NCBI RefSeq assembly: GCF_030499575.1
Contig: NZ_JASTLC010000001.1
Coordinates: 9,014,001 to 9,078,000 of the forward strand
Source of the DNA: Streptomyces sp. DG2A-72
GTDB lineage: Bacteria > Actinomycetota > Actinomycetes > Streptomycetales > Streptomycetaceae
Reading direction: 5' to 3'
Length of the DNA: 64,000 bases
Made by a program: the position numbers and the translations under genes. Below the pieces are notes generated by a model. The model did no database searches and was not told where the DNA came from. It saw only the letters and a list, made by a program, of their open reading frames with translations. Every line of letters begins with the position of its first letter. The first letter of the stretch is position 1. This document shows positions 1-9,721 of the stretch, one piece after another.

Positions 1-200
1 GCTCGTGGCGATGACGCCGGGCGCAGCGTGATGTTCGAGTGCGAATGAGTGTGGTCGTTTGTGGGCGATCTGTAGAGGCCCCGAACGGTGCCGTTGTGCC
101 ATGTTCACGCGCCCGACGCCGCATTCGCCTGCCGAGGCTGCCAGCACCGACCTGGGCCGCCACGCGCAGGCCACGACGAAGGCCAAGGAGTCGAAGCTGG

Positions 201-3167
201 ATGAGTATGCACAAGAGACTGAGATGGGCATCGCTCGCTGCGGCAGCCGCCGTGACCCTGGGGTCAGGGCTGATCGCCGCGCCTCCCACCCACGCCGCGG
301 CCGAGCCGGTGGACGTCGTGATCGACGGGGACGACGTGCGCAGCGACAACCGGAACGGCCTGCCGTACAAGGGCCTCGGCGTGCTCAGCTGCAACAGCAC
401 AAGCAATCTGTTGATGGACTACAAGGCGCAGCACCCGGGCCGGTACTGGCAGCTCGTCAGGGTTCTGTTCGGCGGGAAGCGCCCTCTGATCAACCATGTC
501 AAGGTCGAGATGGGGTCGGACACGAACACGTCGACCGGCGCCGATCCGGCGACCATGCGCACTCCGGACGAGTTCGCCGACGCGTCGCGTTCTCCCGGAT
601 TCCAGCTGGCCGCCGACGCCAAGACGGTCAACCCAAAGCTGAAGGTCTCGATTCTCCGCTGGGAAATGCCCGCATGGGTCCAGAAGGAATGGGACAAGGG
701 CTCGGGCGACGACGAGATGTACAAGTGGTACAAGGAGACGATCCTCGACGCGTACGAGAAGTACGGATACATGGTCGACTACGTCGATCCGGACAAGAAC
801 GAGACGCGAAATCCGGACGAGGCCTTCATCAAGCGGTACAAGAACGCGATGGTGACCGACCAGGACTTCGCGAATCCGAGGTACGGCATCCCGGCGGACC
901 AGCGGGAGAAGGCCGAGAAGGCCTACCACGACATCAAGATCATCGCCTCTGACGAGAACGAGACCCACCACATCGGGCCGGCGATGCTCAGCGACAAGGA
1001 ACTCTTCGGCATCGTCGACGCGGTGGGCTATCACTACAACACCGAGGACCGGCGTGAAGGTGCCGCCGACAGCGACACGTATCTGCCGTACACCAAGCTG
1101 GCCACCGGCAAGAACAAGTACAACGAGGACAAGGAGGTCTGGTACAGCGAAGGCGTCGCCTCGTTCGGCTACACCGACTACCGCGTCAACAACACCGAAG
1201 GCCCGAACGGATCGAGCACCGGCATCGGCGGTGTCCAGAGCGCCCTCGACCTCGCGAACCGCTCCATCAAGTCGTACGCGAACTCGAAGCGGACGCACTA
1301 CATCTTCCAGCCGGCGATCGGTTCCTTCTACGAAGGTGCGCAGTACAGCCACAAGGAGCTCGTCAGCGCCCGCGACCCCTGGTCGGGCCACCTCCACTAC
1401 GACGCGTCCCTTTATGTGATGCAGCACCTCACCCAGTTCGCGAAGACCGGCTGGGAGAACGACACGAATACAGCGGGTATCTGGCGCACCGTGCCGGAGG
1501 CCAGTTACAGCGGGGTGAGCGGCACCGTCGACCTCGACGGCTCGAACGGGGCCCCGAGTTACATGACGCTCGCCGATCCCCGCAAGAAGGACTTCTCGAC
1601 GGTCGTCGTCAACGACAGTGACCAGCCCAAGACGTACCGCATCAGAGCCGAGAACATGCGGCTCGGCGACCCGGCCATGGAGATCTGGGAAACACGGGCG
1701 GCGGACAGGGGTCAGGCCTACGACGCCAACTTCAAGCACCTCGTCGACGAGATCCGCCCCGACGGTGACGGCTACTACGCGTACACGGTCAAGCCGCGAT
1801 CGATCGTGACCCTGACGACGCTCGACCGGAGCGCCGACCCGGAGACCAGGCAGCGGCTGCCCCGGTCCGGGGACCGCACCGTGCTCGACACCGATACGAG
1901 CGGCAAGCGGCACAACACCCGTGACAGGCTCCTGTACGCCGACGACTTCGGCTACGAGGAGGAGGGCAAGGTCCGGGTGGGGACGGCCGACGGCGCGCGC
2001 AAGATGTCCCAGGACTACCTGAAGTCGCGCGGCAACCAGCCTCGCTACATGGTCGACCAGACGGGCGCCTGGGAGGTCGGCAAGGACGTGAGCGGCAACA
2101 ACGTGCTGTACCAGCACATGGACCAGTCCATGAAGGACACCCATGCCTGGAACAAGCACACCCCCAACACGACGGTCGGCGACTTCCGTTGGGAGAACTA
2201 CAAGGCCACGGTCGACGTCTCCTTCCCGGACCGGGACGGCGGACTCGCCGCCCTGGGCATCCGGCACCAGAAGGGCATGGCGATCAGTGACGCCGCCTAC
2301 AACGTGCGCATCGGCCCGGACGGGGCATGGACGTTCTACGAGTACGGCAAGGCGGTCAAGACGGGAACGGTCGCAGCGTCGGACAGCTATCGCCTCGCCA
2401 TCGAGGCGAAGGGCGCGACCATCACGGCCTTCGTCGACGGGAAGCCCGTGCACACGTACGAGGACCCGACTCCGCAGACCGCAGGCCGCGTCAAGCTCGG
2501 CAGTGACTTCCGCAAGACGGCGTTCGACAACCTGAAGGTCGAGAAGATCGACGGGTACACGCCGTACGCCGACGCCCAGTTGGACAACATGGACGGCTCG
2601 GTGGCGTACGAGGGCACTTGGAGCAGGAAGGCTTCCTTCGGCAACGCGATGGACTGGTACCGGTCGACGTCGACGAGCACAGCGGTCGGCGCCTCCTTCA
2701 CCGTCCCGTTCAAGGGCACGGGTATCGATGTCATCGGCGGCAACGACGGCAGCGCCGTCCTCGACGTCTACATCGACGGCGCGTTGGTCGCGAAGGACGT
2801 GAACACCGCCGCCACCGACAAGCGCCTGGCGACGTACGCGCTGCGCGGCCTGCCGGACGGCAAGCACGAGGCGAGGTTCGTGCTGAAGTCCGGAAAGCTC
2901 GTCGTCGACGCCCTCAACGCCATCTCCGGCGACGTGGACGGCGCTGTCGATACGGGACCGGTCCGTCGTGCCCTGGCGGAGGTCGGAACGCCGGAGCGGG
3001 ACGACTACACGGCCGACTCCTGGCGGGTGTTCGCGGCGGCCTCCGCCGCGGCGAAGACCGCCGTGGCCAGGCAGAAGGGCCTCGATGTGCTCGGCACCGA
3101 GCAGATCGTGCGCAGGCTCGAGACGGCGTACGACCAGCTGGTGCGCAAGGAGGCCACCGCGCGGTAA
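201..3167 (+). CDS. Secreted GH59 family galactosidase (galactosylceramidase-like)
   Basis: The 988-residue product resembles glycoside hydrolase family 59 (galactocerebrosidase), which removes terminal beta-galactose; here the likely substrate is an extracellular galactoside or galactan. The ATG at 201 is preferred over an upstream GTG at 39 because AAGGAG lies at 185-190 and a classical signal peptide follows (KRLRW, then an Ala/Leu-rich core ending near THAAA). N253-E254 (in SDENET) and E317 (in WYSEGV) fit the acid/base and nucleophile of a clan GH-A barrel, by analogy with the family. A jelly-roll/laminin-G-like region follows at about residues 620-880, and the last 65 residues form a helical FIVAR-like segment. 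It converges on the DeoR-type regulator across a terminator. Family assignment is strong; substrate is inferred from the neighbouring GH42 and GH43 genes. Confidence 0.85.
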   Translation: MSMHKRLRWASLAAAAAVTLGSGLIAAPPTHAAAEPVDVVIDGDDVRSDNRNGLPYKGLGVLSCNSTSNLLMDYKAQHPGRYWQLVRVLFGGKRPLINHVKVEMGSDTNTSTGADPATMRTPDEFADASRSPGFQLAADAKTVNPKLKVSILRWEMPAWVQKEWDKGSGDDEMYKWYKETILDAYEKYGYMVDYVDPDKNETRNPDEAFIKRYKNAMVTDQDFANPRYGIPADQREKAEKAYHDIKIIASDENETHHIGPAMLSDKELFGIVDAVGYHYNTEDRREGAADSDTYLPYTKLATGKNKYNEDKEVWYSEGVASFGYTDYRVNNTEGPNGSSTGIGGVQSALDLANRSIKSYANSKRTHYIFQPAIGSFYEGAQYSHKELVSARDPWSGHLHYDASLYVMQHLTQFAKTGWENDTNTAGIWRTVPEASYSGVSGTVDLDGSNGAPSYMTLADPRKKDFSTVVVNDSDQPKTYRIRAENMRLGDPAMEIWETRAADRGQAYDANFKHLVDEIRPDGDGYYAYTVKPRSIVTLTTLDRSADPETRQRLPRSGDRTVLDTDTSGKRHNTRDRLLYADDFGYEEEGKVRVGTADGARKMSQDYLKSRGNQPRYMVDQTGAWEVGKDVSGNNVLYQHMDQSMKDTHAWNKHTPNTTVGDFRWENYKATVDVSFPDRDGGLAALGIRHQKGMAISDAAYNVRIGPDGAWTFYEYGKAVKTGTVAASDSYRLAIEAKGATITAFVDGKPVHTYEDPTPQTAGRVKLGSDFRKTAFDNLKVEKIDGYTPYADAQLDNMDGSVAYEGTWSRKASFGNAMDWYRSTSTSTAVGASFTVPFKGTGIDVIGGNDGSAVLDVYIDGALVAKDVNTAATDKRLATYALRGLPDGKHEARFVLKSGKLVVDALNAISGDVDGAVDTGPVRRALAEVGTPERDDYTADSWRVFAAASAAAKTAVARQKGLDVLGTEQIVRRLETAYDQLVRKEATAR

Positions 3168-3224
3168 GCGGCCCCCGGCGTGCCCGCCGGATCAGGGCCT
3201 GGACCCGGCCGTCGCGCACGAGCA

Positions 3225-3259
3225 CGGCAGCCCCGACGGCATCGCTGTCGGGGCTGCCG
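3225..3259. terminator. Bidirectional hairpin terminator
   Basis: A 13-bp perfect stem (CGGCAGCCCCGAC at 3225-3237 with its complement at 3247-3259) encloses a 9-nt loop. It lies between the convergent GH59 and DeoR-type genes and can serve both. Confidence 0.75.
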
Positions 3260-3281
3260 GCGCTGTCGGCCGGCCCGGTCA

Positions 3282-4457
3282 TCAGCGGTGTTCAGGGAGC
3301 GAGCGGCGCGGCGCGGACTGGTCCGCGTAGCTGGGCAGGGGGTGCGGCGAGGTGGACAGTGATGAGGCGCGGATCATCAACATCGGGAGGATGACGGTCC
3401 GTTGGATTTGCCGACGGCTGCCCTCAAGGAGGCGCGCCACCATCATCTCGACAGCCGTACGGCCCACCAGCGCCTTGGGCGGCCGCACCGCCGTGATGGC
3501 CGGATCGGCGAGGTGGGCGACCTCGTCGTCGTAGCTGACGAGCGCCATGTCGTCGGGAACGCGGATCCCTTGCTCGGTCAGGTACTGGACCACCGAGATG
3601 GCATCGGGATCGCTGTGGACGATGAGCGCGGTGATGCGGGAGCGGCGGCAGCCGTCGAGGATGTCGCCGATGATCCCGCGGTGCCTGGGCACGTTGAGCG
3701 CGACGCTCTCACGTATCAGGAAGTCGGCGGACAGGCCGAGTTCGCCGCAGGCGCGGTGCCAGCCGACGGCGAGGTGAGCCGAAGTGGGACTGCCCTTGGA
3801 CAGGACGAGCCCGATGTTGCGGTGACCAAGCGAGTGCAGGTGCCGGACCGCCATCTCCAGGCCGAGCGCGTGGTCGCTGCGCACCCATTCGAGCTGGTGC
3901 GGCGTCGGGGTCCACTCGGGCGTCTGCCGCTCCACCAGGACGACAGGGACGCGCAGATTGCCGATCCAGTCGATCATCTCGTGCATCTCGCGCATGTCAG
4001 GGCCGTCCAGGTTCGGTGCGAGCAGCAGCCCCTGCACCTGCCCCGATTCGGTCAGCCGGACGATCTGTCTGCGGTCCTCCGCCCAGTCGTAACTGGAGCC
4101 CCGCAGCTGCACATTCACACCGTGTGCGGCCGCGGCATTGCGGACGCCGCTGACGATCTGCGGCCAGTAGAAGTCCAGCGACGGGACCACCATCCCGAGC
4201 GTGAAGGCGGGCGTCGCGAGCCGCCGCCGGCGCACCGGCTCCGGCTCAAGCGCCGACGGCAGCGTGGCCCCGCCGTGCACCCGGGTCAACAGACCGCGGT
4301 CGGCCAGGGCGGCGATGTCGCGCCGGATCGTCAGTTCGCTGACCGACAGGTCCCGGGCGAGATCGCGTACGCGAACAGCCCCGTGCAGCCGCAGCTGGTC
4401 CATCAGCCGCTCTCGGCGCTGCAGGGCGAACAGTTGCTCATTTCCCATGGGCCCCAT
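3282..4457 (-). CDS. DeoR-type HTH fused to LacI-type sugar-binding domain
   Basis: This is a 391-residue transcription regulator. Residues about 15-65 form a DeoR winged helix (VSELTIRRDIAALADRGLLT, then RVHGGA). Residues about 85-370 form a periplasmic-binding-protein-like effector domain of the LacI/GalR type. Proteins with this architecture usually sense a sugar and repress adjacent glycosidase genes; the closest candidate targets are the GH59 gene and itself. The start may be ATG 4457 or ATG 4448. A tandem-repeat tract lies immediately upstream (4489-4541). The ligand cannot be read from sequence. Confidence 0.85.
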   Translation of the reverse strand: MGPMGNEQLFALQRRERLMDQLRLHGAVRVRDLARDLSVSELTIRRDIAALADRGLLTRVHGGATLPSALEPEPVRRRRLATPAFTLGMVVPSLDFYWPQIVSGVRNAAAAHGVNVQLRGSSYDWAEDRRQIVRLTESGQVQGLLLAPNLDGPDMREMHEMIDWIGNLRVPVVLVERQTPEWTPTPHQLEWVRSDHALGLEMAVRHLHSLGHRNIGLVLSKGSPTSAHLAVGWHRACGELGLSADFLIRESVALNVPRHRGIIGDILDGCRRSRITALIVHSDPDAISVVQYLTEQGIRVPDDMALVSYDDEVAHLADPAITAVRPPKALVGRTAVEMMVARLLEGSRRQIQRTVILPMLMIRASSLSTSPHPLPSYADQSAPRRSLPEHR

Positions 4458-4488
4458 GGATCGTCCCCTCCCGTCCGGTACGGAGCTC

Positions 4489-4541
4489 GGTGCGAGGTGC
4501 GAGGTGCGAGGTGCGAGGTGCGAGTTCGAGTTCGAGTTCGA
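4489..4541. repeat. Compound tandem repeat: five GGTGCGA then three GTTCGA units
   Basis: Five perfect 7-bp GGTGCGA units (4489-4523) run directly into three perfect 6-bp GTTCGA units (4524-4541). The tract lies 31 bp upstream of the DeoR/LacI-type regulator start, in its promoter or leader region. Copy-number change could alter promoter spacing. It is unlike the surrounding sequence. Confidence 0.9.
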
Positions 4542-4639
4542 TCGGATCGTGTCGTATGCGTTCGAGCTCTGGTGGTTTTGTATGGGCGACCACTATCTCT
4601 GACTCGGCGTCTTCTGGGTGCAACTCGCCGGAAACACGA

Positions 4640-5208
4640 ATGGCACCTGCCCTGGCGGAGTGTGCCCGAGGCACACTTCGACCGGGACCGGCTGCGGCGT
4701 CTCGCCGAAGTGGTGACGCTGGACGAGCCGTGCCGCACGGCGCGGGCAGCGTGCGCGACCTGGTCGGTCAAGAGGTGTGGCGGCGAGGAATCCGGTGACC
4801 AGCGCCGCGGACGCCAACGCCGTCCCGGTGGCCGAAAACACCCTGGCGGCGATCATCTTCGCGGGCAAGAAGGCACCGTTCCTCGCCGCCGACGAGCAAC
4901 GCGCGTACGGGGGTTGGGGTTCGGTCACCGGGTACGGCGACCTGTCCAACTTCGGCCGGACCGTGGGCATCGTCGGCTTCTCGCGGATCGGCCGCCAGGT
5001 CGTGGAGCTGGAGATGCTGCCGCGGGTCCACGTGCTGTCCGTGCACGCTGGCCGCCGAGTGCGCCTCCGGGCGGCTGTTCGCGATCCTCGACGTCACCGA
5101 CCCTGAACCGCTGCCCGCCGACTCGCCGTTGCGCCGCCTCGCCCGCGTGATGATGACCCCGCATATCGCCGGGTCGATGGGCACCGAGATCGGGCGACTG
5201 ACCGACCC
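4640..5208 (+). pseudogene. Remnant of D-isomer-specific 2-hydroxyacid dehydrogenase
   Basis: Pieces of a phosphoglycerate-dehydrogenase-like protein are readable in two or more frames. They are an N-terminal segment around 4640-4740, a segment at 4795-5035 carrying the region before the Rossmann motif (VPVAENTLAAI) and the NAD-binding stretch (GIVGFSRIGRQV), and a C-terminal segment at about 5045-5208 (DVTDPEPLP, then MMTPHIAGS with the catalytic-type His). The frame changes near 5035 and the centre is shortened, so no functional enzyme can be made. It is probably decayed sugar-acid catabolism. Confidence 0.75.
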
Positions 5209-5259
5209 CGTGCTGTACTCCGGCCCGCCGCACCGCTCCCCGCCCTCATGCGCCTTCGG

Positions 5260-5350
5260 CCAGTCACCGACATGGACGGCACGCTCGTCCCGAGCCTGGT
5301 CATGACGGCTGCAAGCCAGGAACACGGCACCCTGACCGCCCGCGCCGGCG
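5260..5350 (+). pseudogene. Small remnant of a D-threonine-aldolase-like gene
   Basis: A short in-frame stretch reads DMDGTLVPSLVMTAASQEHG, which closely matches the C-terminal barrel region of the intact D-threonine-aldolase-like protein at 34822-35985 (DLDGTLFDGLLMTDASQEHG). Nothing of the remaining protein is visible on either side. This is a scrap of a second gene copy. Confidence 0.55.
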
Positions 5351-5741
5351 CCCGCCTGCGCCACCGCCACCCAGCACCATGGCTACCACCCCGGCGAAGG
5401 CGGAGCAGCCTCGCCCGGGTTGCCGCGTACACGTACATGACTTGCGGCGCCCCCAAGGGCGGCACTCCGCACCAGCCGTCCAATGCCCGCCCGCTTCAGC
5501 CACGGGCCGAACAGCGCATGAGCGGAGTGTTCGTCCGGCACGTAGAGGTGCAGCATGACGCCGCGGATGGGGCTCTCGCCTACCGCGAGTCCGTCCGTGG
5601 TCGGCCGTGGCCGCGCCGCCGACCACGTCCGTCCGCAGGTACAGAGGCCGGGAGTCCGAGGTCCTCCCGCTGCGGCACCAGGGCCGCATCGCCAACGCCT
5701 GGTGACAGCGGCTCCGTTCGCTGAGTGCTCCAGGCCGAGGG
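5351..5741. other. Gene-poor stretch, no recognised feature
   Basis: About 390 bp lie between the aldolase scrap and the permease stop. Open frames exist on both strands but none gives a family I recognise, and their composition looks like random high-GC frames. It is probably a continuation of the decayed zone that starts at 4640. Confidence 0.5.
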
Positions 5742-6644
5742 CTACTTCATTCCGGTGGTGGCGATTCCCTTGACGAGGTAGCGCTGGCCGATGAGGAAGA
5801 CGATGAAGACCGGGATCAGCGTGACGACGGACATCGCGAACAACGATCCCCATGAGGCGCCGCTGGTGGCGTCCACGTAGTTGCGCAGGGCCACGGGAGC
5901 CGTCTGCAGTTCGGGTTTTGTCAGGTAGATCAGCTGGCTCAGGAAGTCGTTCCACGTCCAGATGAAGGTGAAGATCGCGGTGGTGGCCAGGGCCGGCAAC
6001 GAGATCGGCAGCAGGATGCGGAAGTAGATGCGCCAGTACCCGGCTCCGTCGATCTTGGCCGCCTCGTCCAGTTCGGTGGGAAGGCTCCGGAAGAACTGGA
6101 TCATCAGGAAGATGAAGAAGGCGTCCGTGGCCAGGAACTTGGGGACGATCAGCGGAAGGAACGTGTTGACCCATCCGATCTCCGAGAACATCACGTACTG
6201 GGGAATGATGAGGACATAGATCGGCACCATCAGGGTCAGCATCATCATGCCGAAGAAGAACCCACGCCCGCGGAACTTGAGCCTCGCGAACGCGTAGGCC
6301 GCCATGGAGCAGCTGACCAGGTTGCCGAGCAGTGCACCCAGGACGACGATCGCCGAGTTCATGAGGTACACCCCGAACGGGTACGACAGTGCGTTCCAGC
6401 CGTCGGCGTAGTGGCTGAAGTCGGTCTCCGTGGGCAGCAGTGAAGGATCACGGAAGATCAGGGCATCGGGTTTGATCGAGCTGGCGATCATCCACAGCAG
6501 CGGGTAGAGCATCACCAGCCCGGCGGCGATCAGAACGACGTGCTTGAGGAGCGCCCGTATGCGAGCCACCCGCCTGCGGCGGTGCGAGGCGGACGTGGGG
6601 GCAGGGGCCGGCGAAGAAGTGTCATCGGCCTTCAGGAGTGTCAT
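5742..6644 (-). CDS. Sugar ABC transporter permease, MalG type
   Basis: This inner-membrane permease has about 300 residues and six predicted hydrophobic helices. The permease EAA loop (EAAKIDGAGYWRIYFRILLP) contacts the ATPase. It is the last gene of an operon read as SBP, GH42, MalF-type, MalG-type. No ATPase gene is present, so a shared MsiK-type ATPase encoded elsewhere is expected, as is usual in Streptomyces. The upstream permease stop ends at 6646 and ATG 6644 follows after one base; an alternative GTG at 6659 would overlap the upstream gene by 14 bp. Confidence 0.9.
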   Translation of the reverse strand: MTLLKADDTSSPAPAPTSASHRRRRVARIRALLKHVVLIAAGLVMLYPLLWMIASSIKPDALIFRDPSLLPTETDFSHYADGWNALSYPFGVYLMNSAIVVLGALLGNLVSCSMAAYAFARLKFRGRGFFFGMMMLTLMVPIYVLIIPQYVMFSEIGWVNTFLPLIVPKFLATDAFFIFLMIQFFRSLPTELDEAAKIDGAGYWRIYFRILLPISLPALATTAIFTFIWTWNDFLSQLIYLTKPELQTAPVALRNYVDATSGASWGSLFAMSVVTLIPVFIVFLIGQRYLVKGIATTGMK

Positions 6645-6645
6645 C

Positions 6646-7557
6646 TCACTTACCGTCACTGTAGAAGACCCATCTCTTGCTGAAGTAGAAGTTGATGGCG
6701 GTGAGGGCGCCGACGATCACCACGAGCAGCCACGCCATGGCCGAGGCGTATCCCATGCGGAGTTGGCCGAAGCCTTCCTCGTACAGGTACAGGGAGTAGA
6801 AGAGGGTGGAGTCCGAGGGGCCTCCTGTCCCCCCGCTGACGATGAACGCCTGGGTGAACGACTGGAAGGAATTGATCACCTGCAGTACGAGGTTGAAGAA
6901 GATGATCGGGGTCAGCAGGGGCACGGTGACGTGCCGGAACTGATGCCAGCGGCCGGCGCCGTCGAGGGCGGCGGCTTCGTAGTACTGCTCGGGGATCTGC
7001 CGCAGGCCGGCCAGGAAGATCACCATCGAGGAGCCGAAGGTCCACACATGCAGGACGATGAGGCTGTACAGCGCGGTCTCGGGGTTGGAGATCCAGCCGG
7101 GTCCGTCGATGCCGAACAGTGCGAGGAACTTGTTCACCAGGCCGTCGGTGCCGAAGACCTGCCGCCACAGGATGCCTACCGCGACCGAGGCACCGAGCAG
7201 TGAGGGCAGGTAGTAGACGGACCGGTAGAACGCGAGTCCCTTGATGCCCCGGTTGAGGACCATCGCCAGGGCGAGGGCGACCGCCAGCAGCAACGGCACG
7301 CTGAGGGCGACGTAGACGAAGGTCACGCTCAGGGACTGGCGCAGCCGGGGGTCGTCGAGCATCTTGCTGTAGTTCGCGAATCCGACCCACTCGGGAGAGC
7401 TCAGCAGGTTGTAGTCCGTCATCGAGAAGTACAGCGAGGCGATCATCGGGCCGAGCGTGACGCCGGCGATGCCGATGAACCACGGCAGAAGGAAGACCCA
7501 TGCGGTCCGTTCTTCTTTTCTGGCCGCCTGGCTGAGGGGTCTGCGGAGCACAGTCAT
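6646..7557 (-). CDS. Sugar ABC transporter permease, MalF type
   Basis: This 303-residue membrane protein has six predicted helices and the EAA loop EAAALDGAGRWHQFRHVTVP. It pairs with the MalG-type permease immediately downstream to form the heterodimeric channel of a CUT1 importer for oligosaccharides. The start at 7557 lies 31 bp after the GH42 stop. The cargo is inferred to be a galactose-containing oligosaccharide, because a cytoplasmic GH42 sits in the same operon. Confidence 0.9.
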   Translation of the reverse strand: MTVLRRPLSQAARKEERTAWVFLLPWFIGIAGVTLGPMIASLYFSMTDYNLLSSPEWVGFANYSKMLDDPRLRQSLSVTFVYVALSVPLLLAVALALAMVLNRGIKGLAFYRSVYYLPSLLGASVAVGILWRQVFGTDGLVNKFLALFGIDGPGWISNPETALYSLIVLHVWTFGSSMVIFLAGLRQIPEQYYEAAALDGAGRWHQFRHVTVPLLTPIIFFNLVLQVINSFQSFTQAFIVSGGTGGPSDSTLFYSLYLYEEGFGQLRMGYASAMAWLLVVIVGALTAINFYFSKRWVFYSDGK

Positions 7558-7588
7558 CGTCCTCGGGTTCTTGGATCGGGTGCGGGGT

Positions 7589-9649
7589 TCAGGAGCCGCT
7601 CGGCGACGGCTCGCCGTGCTGCGGCGTGGCCAGGGGACTGCGTACGACGGCCACGTCCGCCGCGTCGAGGACGAGCGTCTCCCCGACCTCCAGACGGCGT
7701 CCGGTGATCAGGTCGGTGCCGGAGCGGTCGAGGGCGACGGTCGCCTTGTCCTGTCGGTGGTTCAGCAGGAACAGGTACGCGCTCGTGTCCGTCCGTCGCT
7801 CGGTGACCTCGACGCCCCGCGGTGCGGCGTGCACCGCCCGCACCCCGGCACGGTCCAGGACGTGCCGCACCAGGGCCTCGAGGGCGTCGTCGTCCAGACG
7901 CGTGCCGACGTACACGGCACGGCCCCGGCCGAGTTCGTGCTCGGTCACCGCGGCTTTGCCGGCGAGATGCCCCTTGCGGTAGACGGCGAGCGGCCGGGCG
8001 GTCTCCGTTTCGAGGTCGTCCTGCCACCCGGAAGCGGTCGCGAAGAAGCCGTCCAGTGCGGTCTGCTCGGCTGCCGCCTGGACCGGCACCGCGGTCTCCG
8101 CGGGCAGCGGGGAGAACTCCTGGACGTGCGTGCCGATGACCTCGCGCAGGGCTCCTGGATATCCGCCTGCGACGATCCGGTCGTCCTCGTCGACGATCCC
8201 GGAGAAGTACGAGACGACGAGATGGCCGCCGTCCTCCACGAACGTCCTCAGCGCCGCGCTGTGTTGATGGGCCATCAGGTACTGGTTGGGGATGACCAGA
8301 ACGCTGTAGGGCGACAGGTCGTCGTCGAGGGTGACGACGTCGACGGCGACCTGGCTGTTCCACAGGGCCCGGTAGTGCCGGGCCACGGTGTCCCGGTAGT
8401 CGAAGGTGTTGTCCGGGTGGGCGCAGCCCTCCACGGCCCACCAGTTCTGCCAGTCCCACACGATCGCCACCTGGGCGCCGGTCCGCGCGGTGGCGACCTC
8501 GTCGATGGTCCGCAGCTCGTTGCCGAGCGCCTTGACCTCCTGCCACGTCCGGGTCTTCTCGCCGCCGTGCGGGAGCATCGCCGAGTGGAACTTCTCCTGC
8601 CCCTGGCGTGAGGCCCGCCATTGGAAGAACATCACCGCGTCGGAGCCGTGCGCGATGGCCTGGTAGGAGCCCAGGCGCATCCGGCCCGGTTGTTTGACCT
8701 GGTTGGTCTTCCACTGGCTGACCGCGCCGGCCGCCTGCTCCATCAGCATCCAGGGCTGACCGCCGCGCAGGGAGCGCATCAGGTCGTACTGGAAGGCGGC
8801 GTTGGCCAGCGAGTGGGGCTTGCCCGGGTCGGGGTAGCAGTCGAAGGCGACGACGTCGAGTTCCTTCGCCCACCGGTGGCTGTCGGTCAGCCTGCACTGG
8901 AAGAAGTTGGTGGTCGCCGGCACGTCCGGCGTGATCCCGTGGAGCAAGTCGCGCTCCCCGGTGACCAGTTCCAGCAGGAGACCGGAGGTGAAGCGGGAGA
9001 AGTCCAGCTCACGGGAGGGGTTGACCGAGCCGCGCACGGGCTGGGGCAGGTGCACTTGGGCCCAGTCGCTGTAGCGCTGGCTCCAGAATGCCGTGCCCCA
9101 CCGGTGGTTGAGCTCGTCCAGTGTGCCGTATCGCTGCCGCAGCCAGACGCGGAAGCGGTCGTCGCACAAGTCGCAGTAGCAGTCGGAGTGGTACTCGTTG
9201 CCGATGTGCCACATGGCCAGACCGGGATGCTTCCCGTACCGCTCGGCCAACTCGGTGGCGATGCGCCGGCTGCGGTCCCGGTAGACCGGGGAGGAGGGGC
9301 AGAAGTGTCCCCGGCTACCGATGCCGTGCCGCACTCCCTGCCGGTCGACCGACAGCGTTTCGGGAAAGTCCGTGGCGAGCCACGGCGGTGGCGCGGCGTT
9401 CGGTGTCGCGAGGTTGACATGGATGCCGTTCGACCACAGCAGGTCCATGATTTCGTCGAGCCATGAGAAGTCGAACCGGCCGTCGGCCGGCTCCAGCATG
9501 GCCCAGGAGAAGACGCCCAGGCTCACGAGCCGCACGCCTGCGGCTCGCATGAGCCGGACGTCCTCCTGCCGCACCTCCCTCGGCCACTGCTCCGGGTTGT
9601 AGTCCCCGCCGTAGACGACTCCCGGTAGTCGACGGCGAAAGGTGGTCAT
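7589..9649 (-). CDS. Beta-galactosidase, GH42
   Basis: The 686-residue protein lacks a signal peptide, so it acts in the cytoplasm on imported galactosides. The N-terminal barrel carries family signatures: YGGDYNPEQWP near the start, WHIGNEYHSDCYCDLC with the acid/base Glu and the zinc-binding-type cysteines of GH42, and MLMEQAAG with the nucleophile Glu. A glutamine-amidotransferase-like trimerisation domain and a small beta domain follow. ATG 9649 is chosen over 9679 because homologues begin just before this point. The gene lies between the SBP and permease genes, which ties import to hydrolysis. Confidence 0.92.
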   Translation of the reverse strand: MTTFRRRLPGVVYGGDYNPEQWPREVRQEDVRLMRAAGVRLVSLGVFSWAMLEPADGRFDFSWLDEIMDLLWSNGIHVNLATPNAAPPPWLATDFPETLSVDRQGVRHGIGSRGHFCPSSPVYRDRSRRIATELAERYGKHPGLAMWHIGNEYHSDCYCDLCDDRFRVWLRQRYGTLDELNHRWGTAFWSQRYSDWAQVHLPQPVRGSVNPSRELDFSRFTSGLLLELVTGERDLLHGITPDVPATTNFFQCRLTDSHRWAKELDVVAFDCYPDPGKPHSLANAAFQYDLMRSLRGGQPWMLMEQAAGAVSQWKTNQVKQPGRMRLGSYQAIAHGSDAVMFFQWRASRQGQEKFHSAMLPHGGEKTRTWQEVKALGNELRTIDEVATARTGAQVAIVWDWQNWWAVEGCAHPDNTFDYRDTVARHYRALWNSQVAVDVVTLDDDLSPYSVLVIPNQYLMAHQHSAALRTFVEDGGHLVVSYFSGIVDEDDRIVAGGYPGALREVIGTHVQEFSPLPAETAVPVQAAAEQTALDGFFATASGWQDDLETETARPLAVYRKGHLAGKAAVTEHELGRGRAVYVGTRLDDDALEALVRHVLDRAGVRAVHAAPRGVEVTERRTDTSAYLFLLNHRQDKATVALDRSGTDLITGRRLEVGETLVLDAADVAVVRSPLATPQHGEPSPSGS

Positions 9650-9721
9650 GCGCGAATCGTTTCTGCGCGGATCGGGCACAGCGGGGGTTCCCTTCCGGAA
9701 AGCGCTACTGCACGTGGTTTC

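Noticed and set aside
264..2867. 867-codon open frame opposite the GH59 gene
   Set aside because: It is an antisense frame produced by high-GC codon bias; its translation is Val/Arg-rich, has no domain, and the sense strand has a signal peptide and catalytic motifs.
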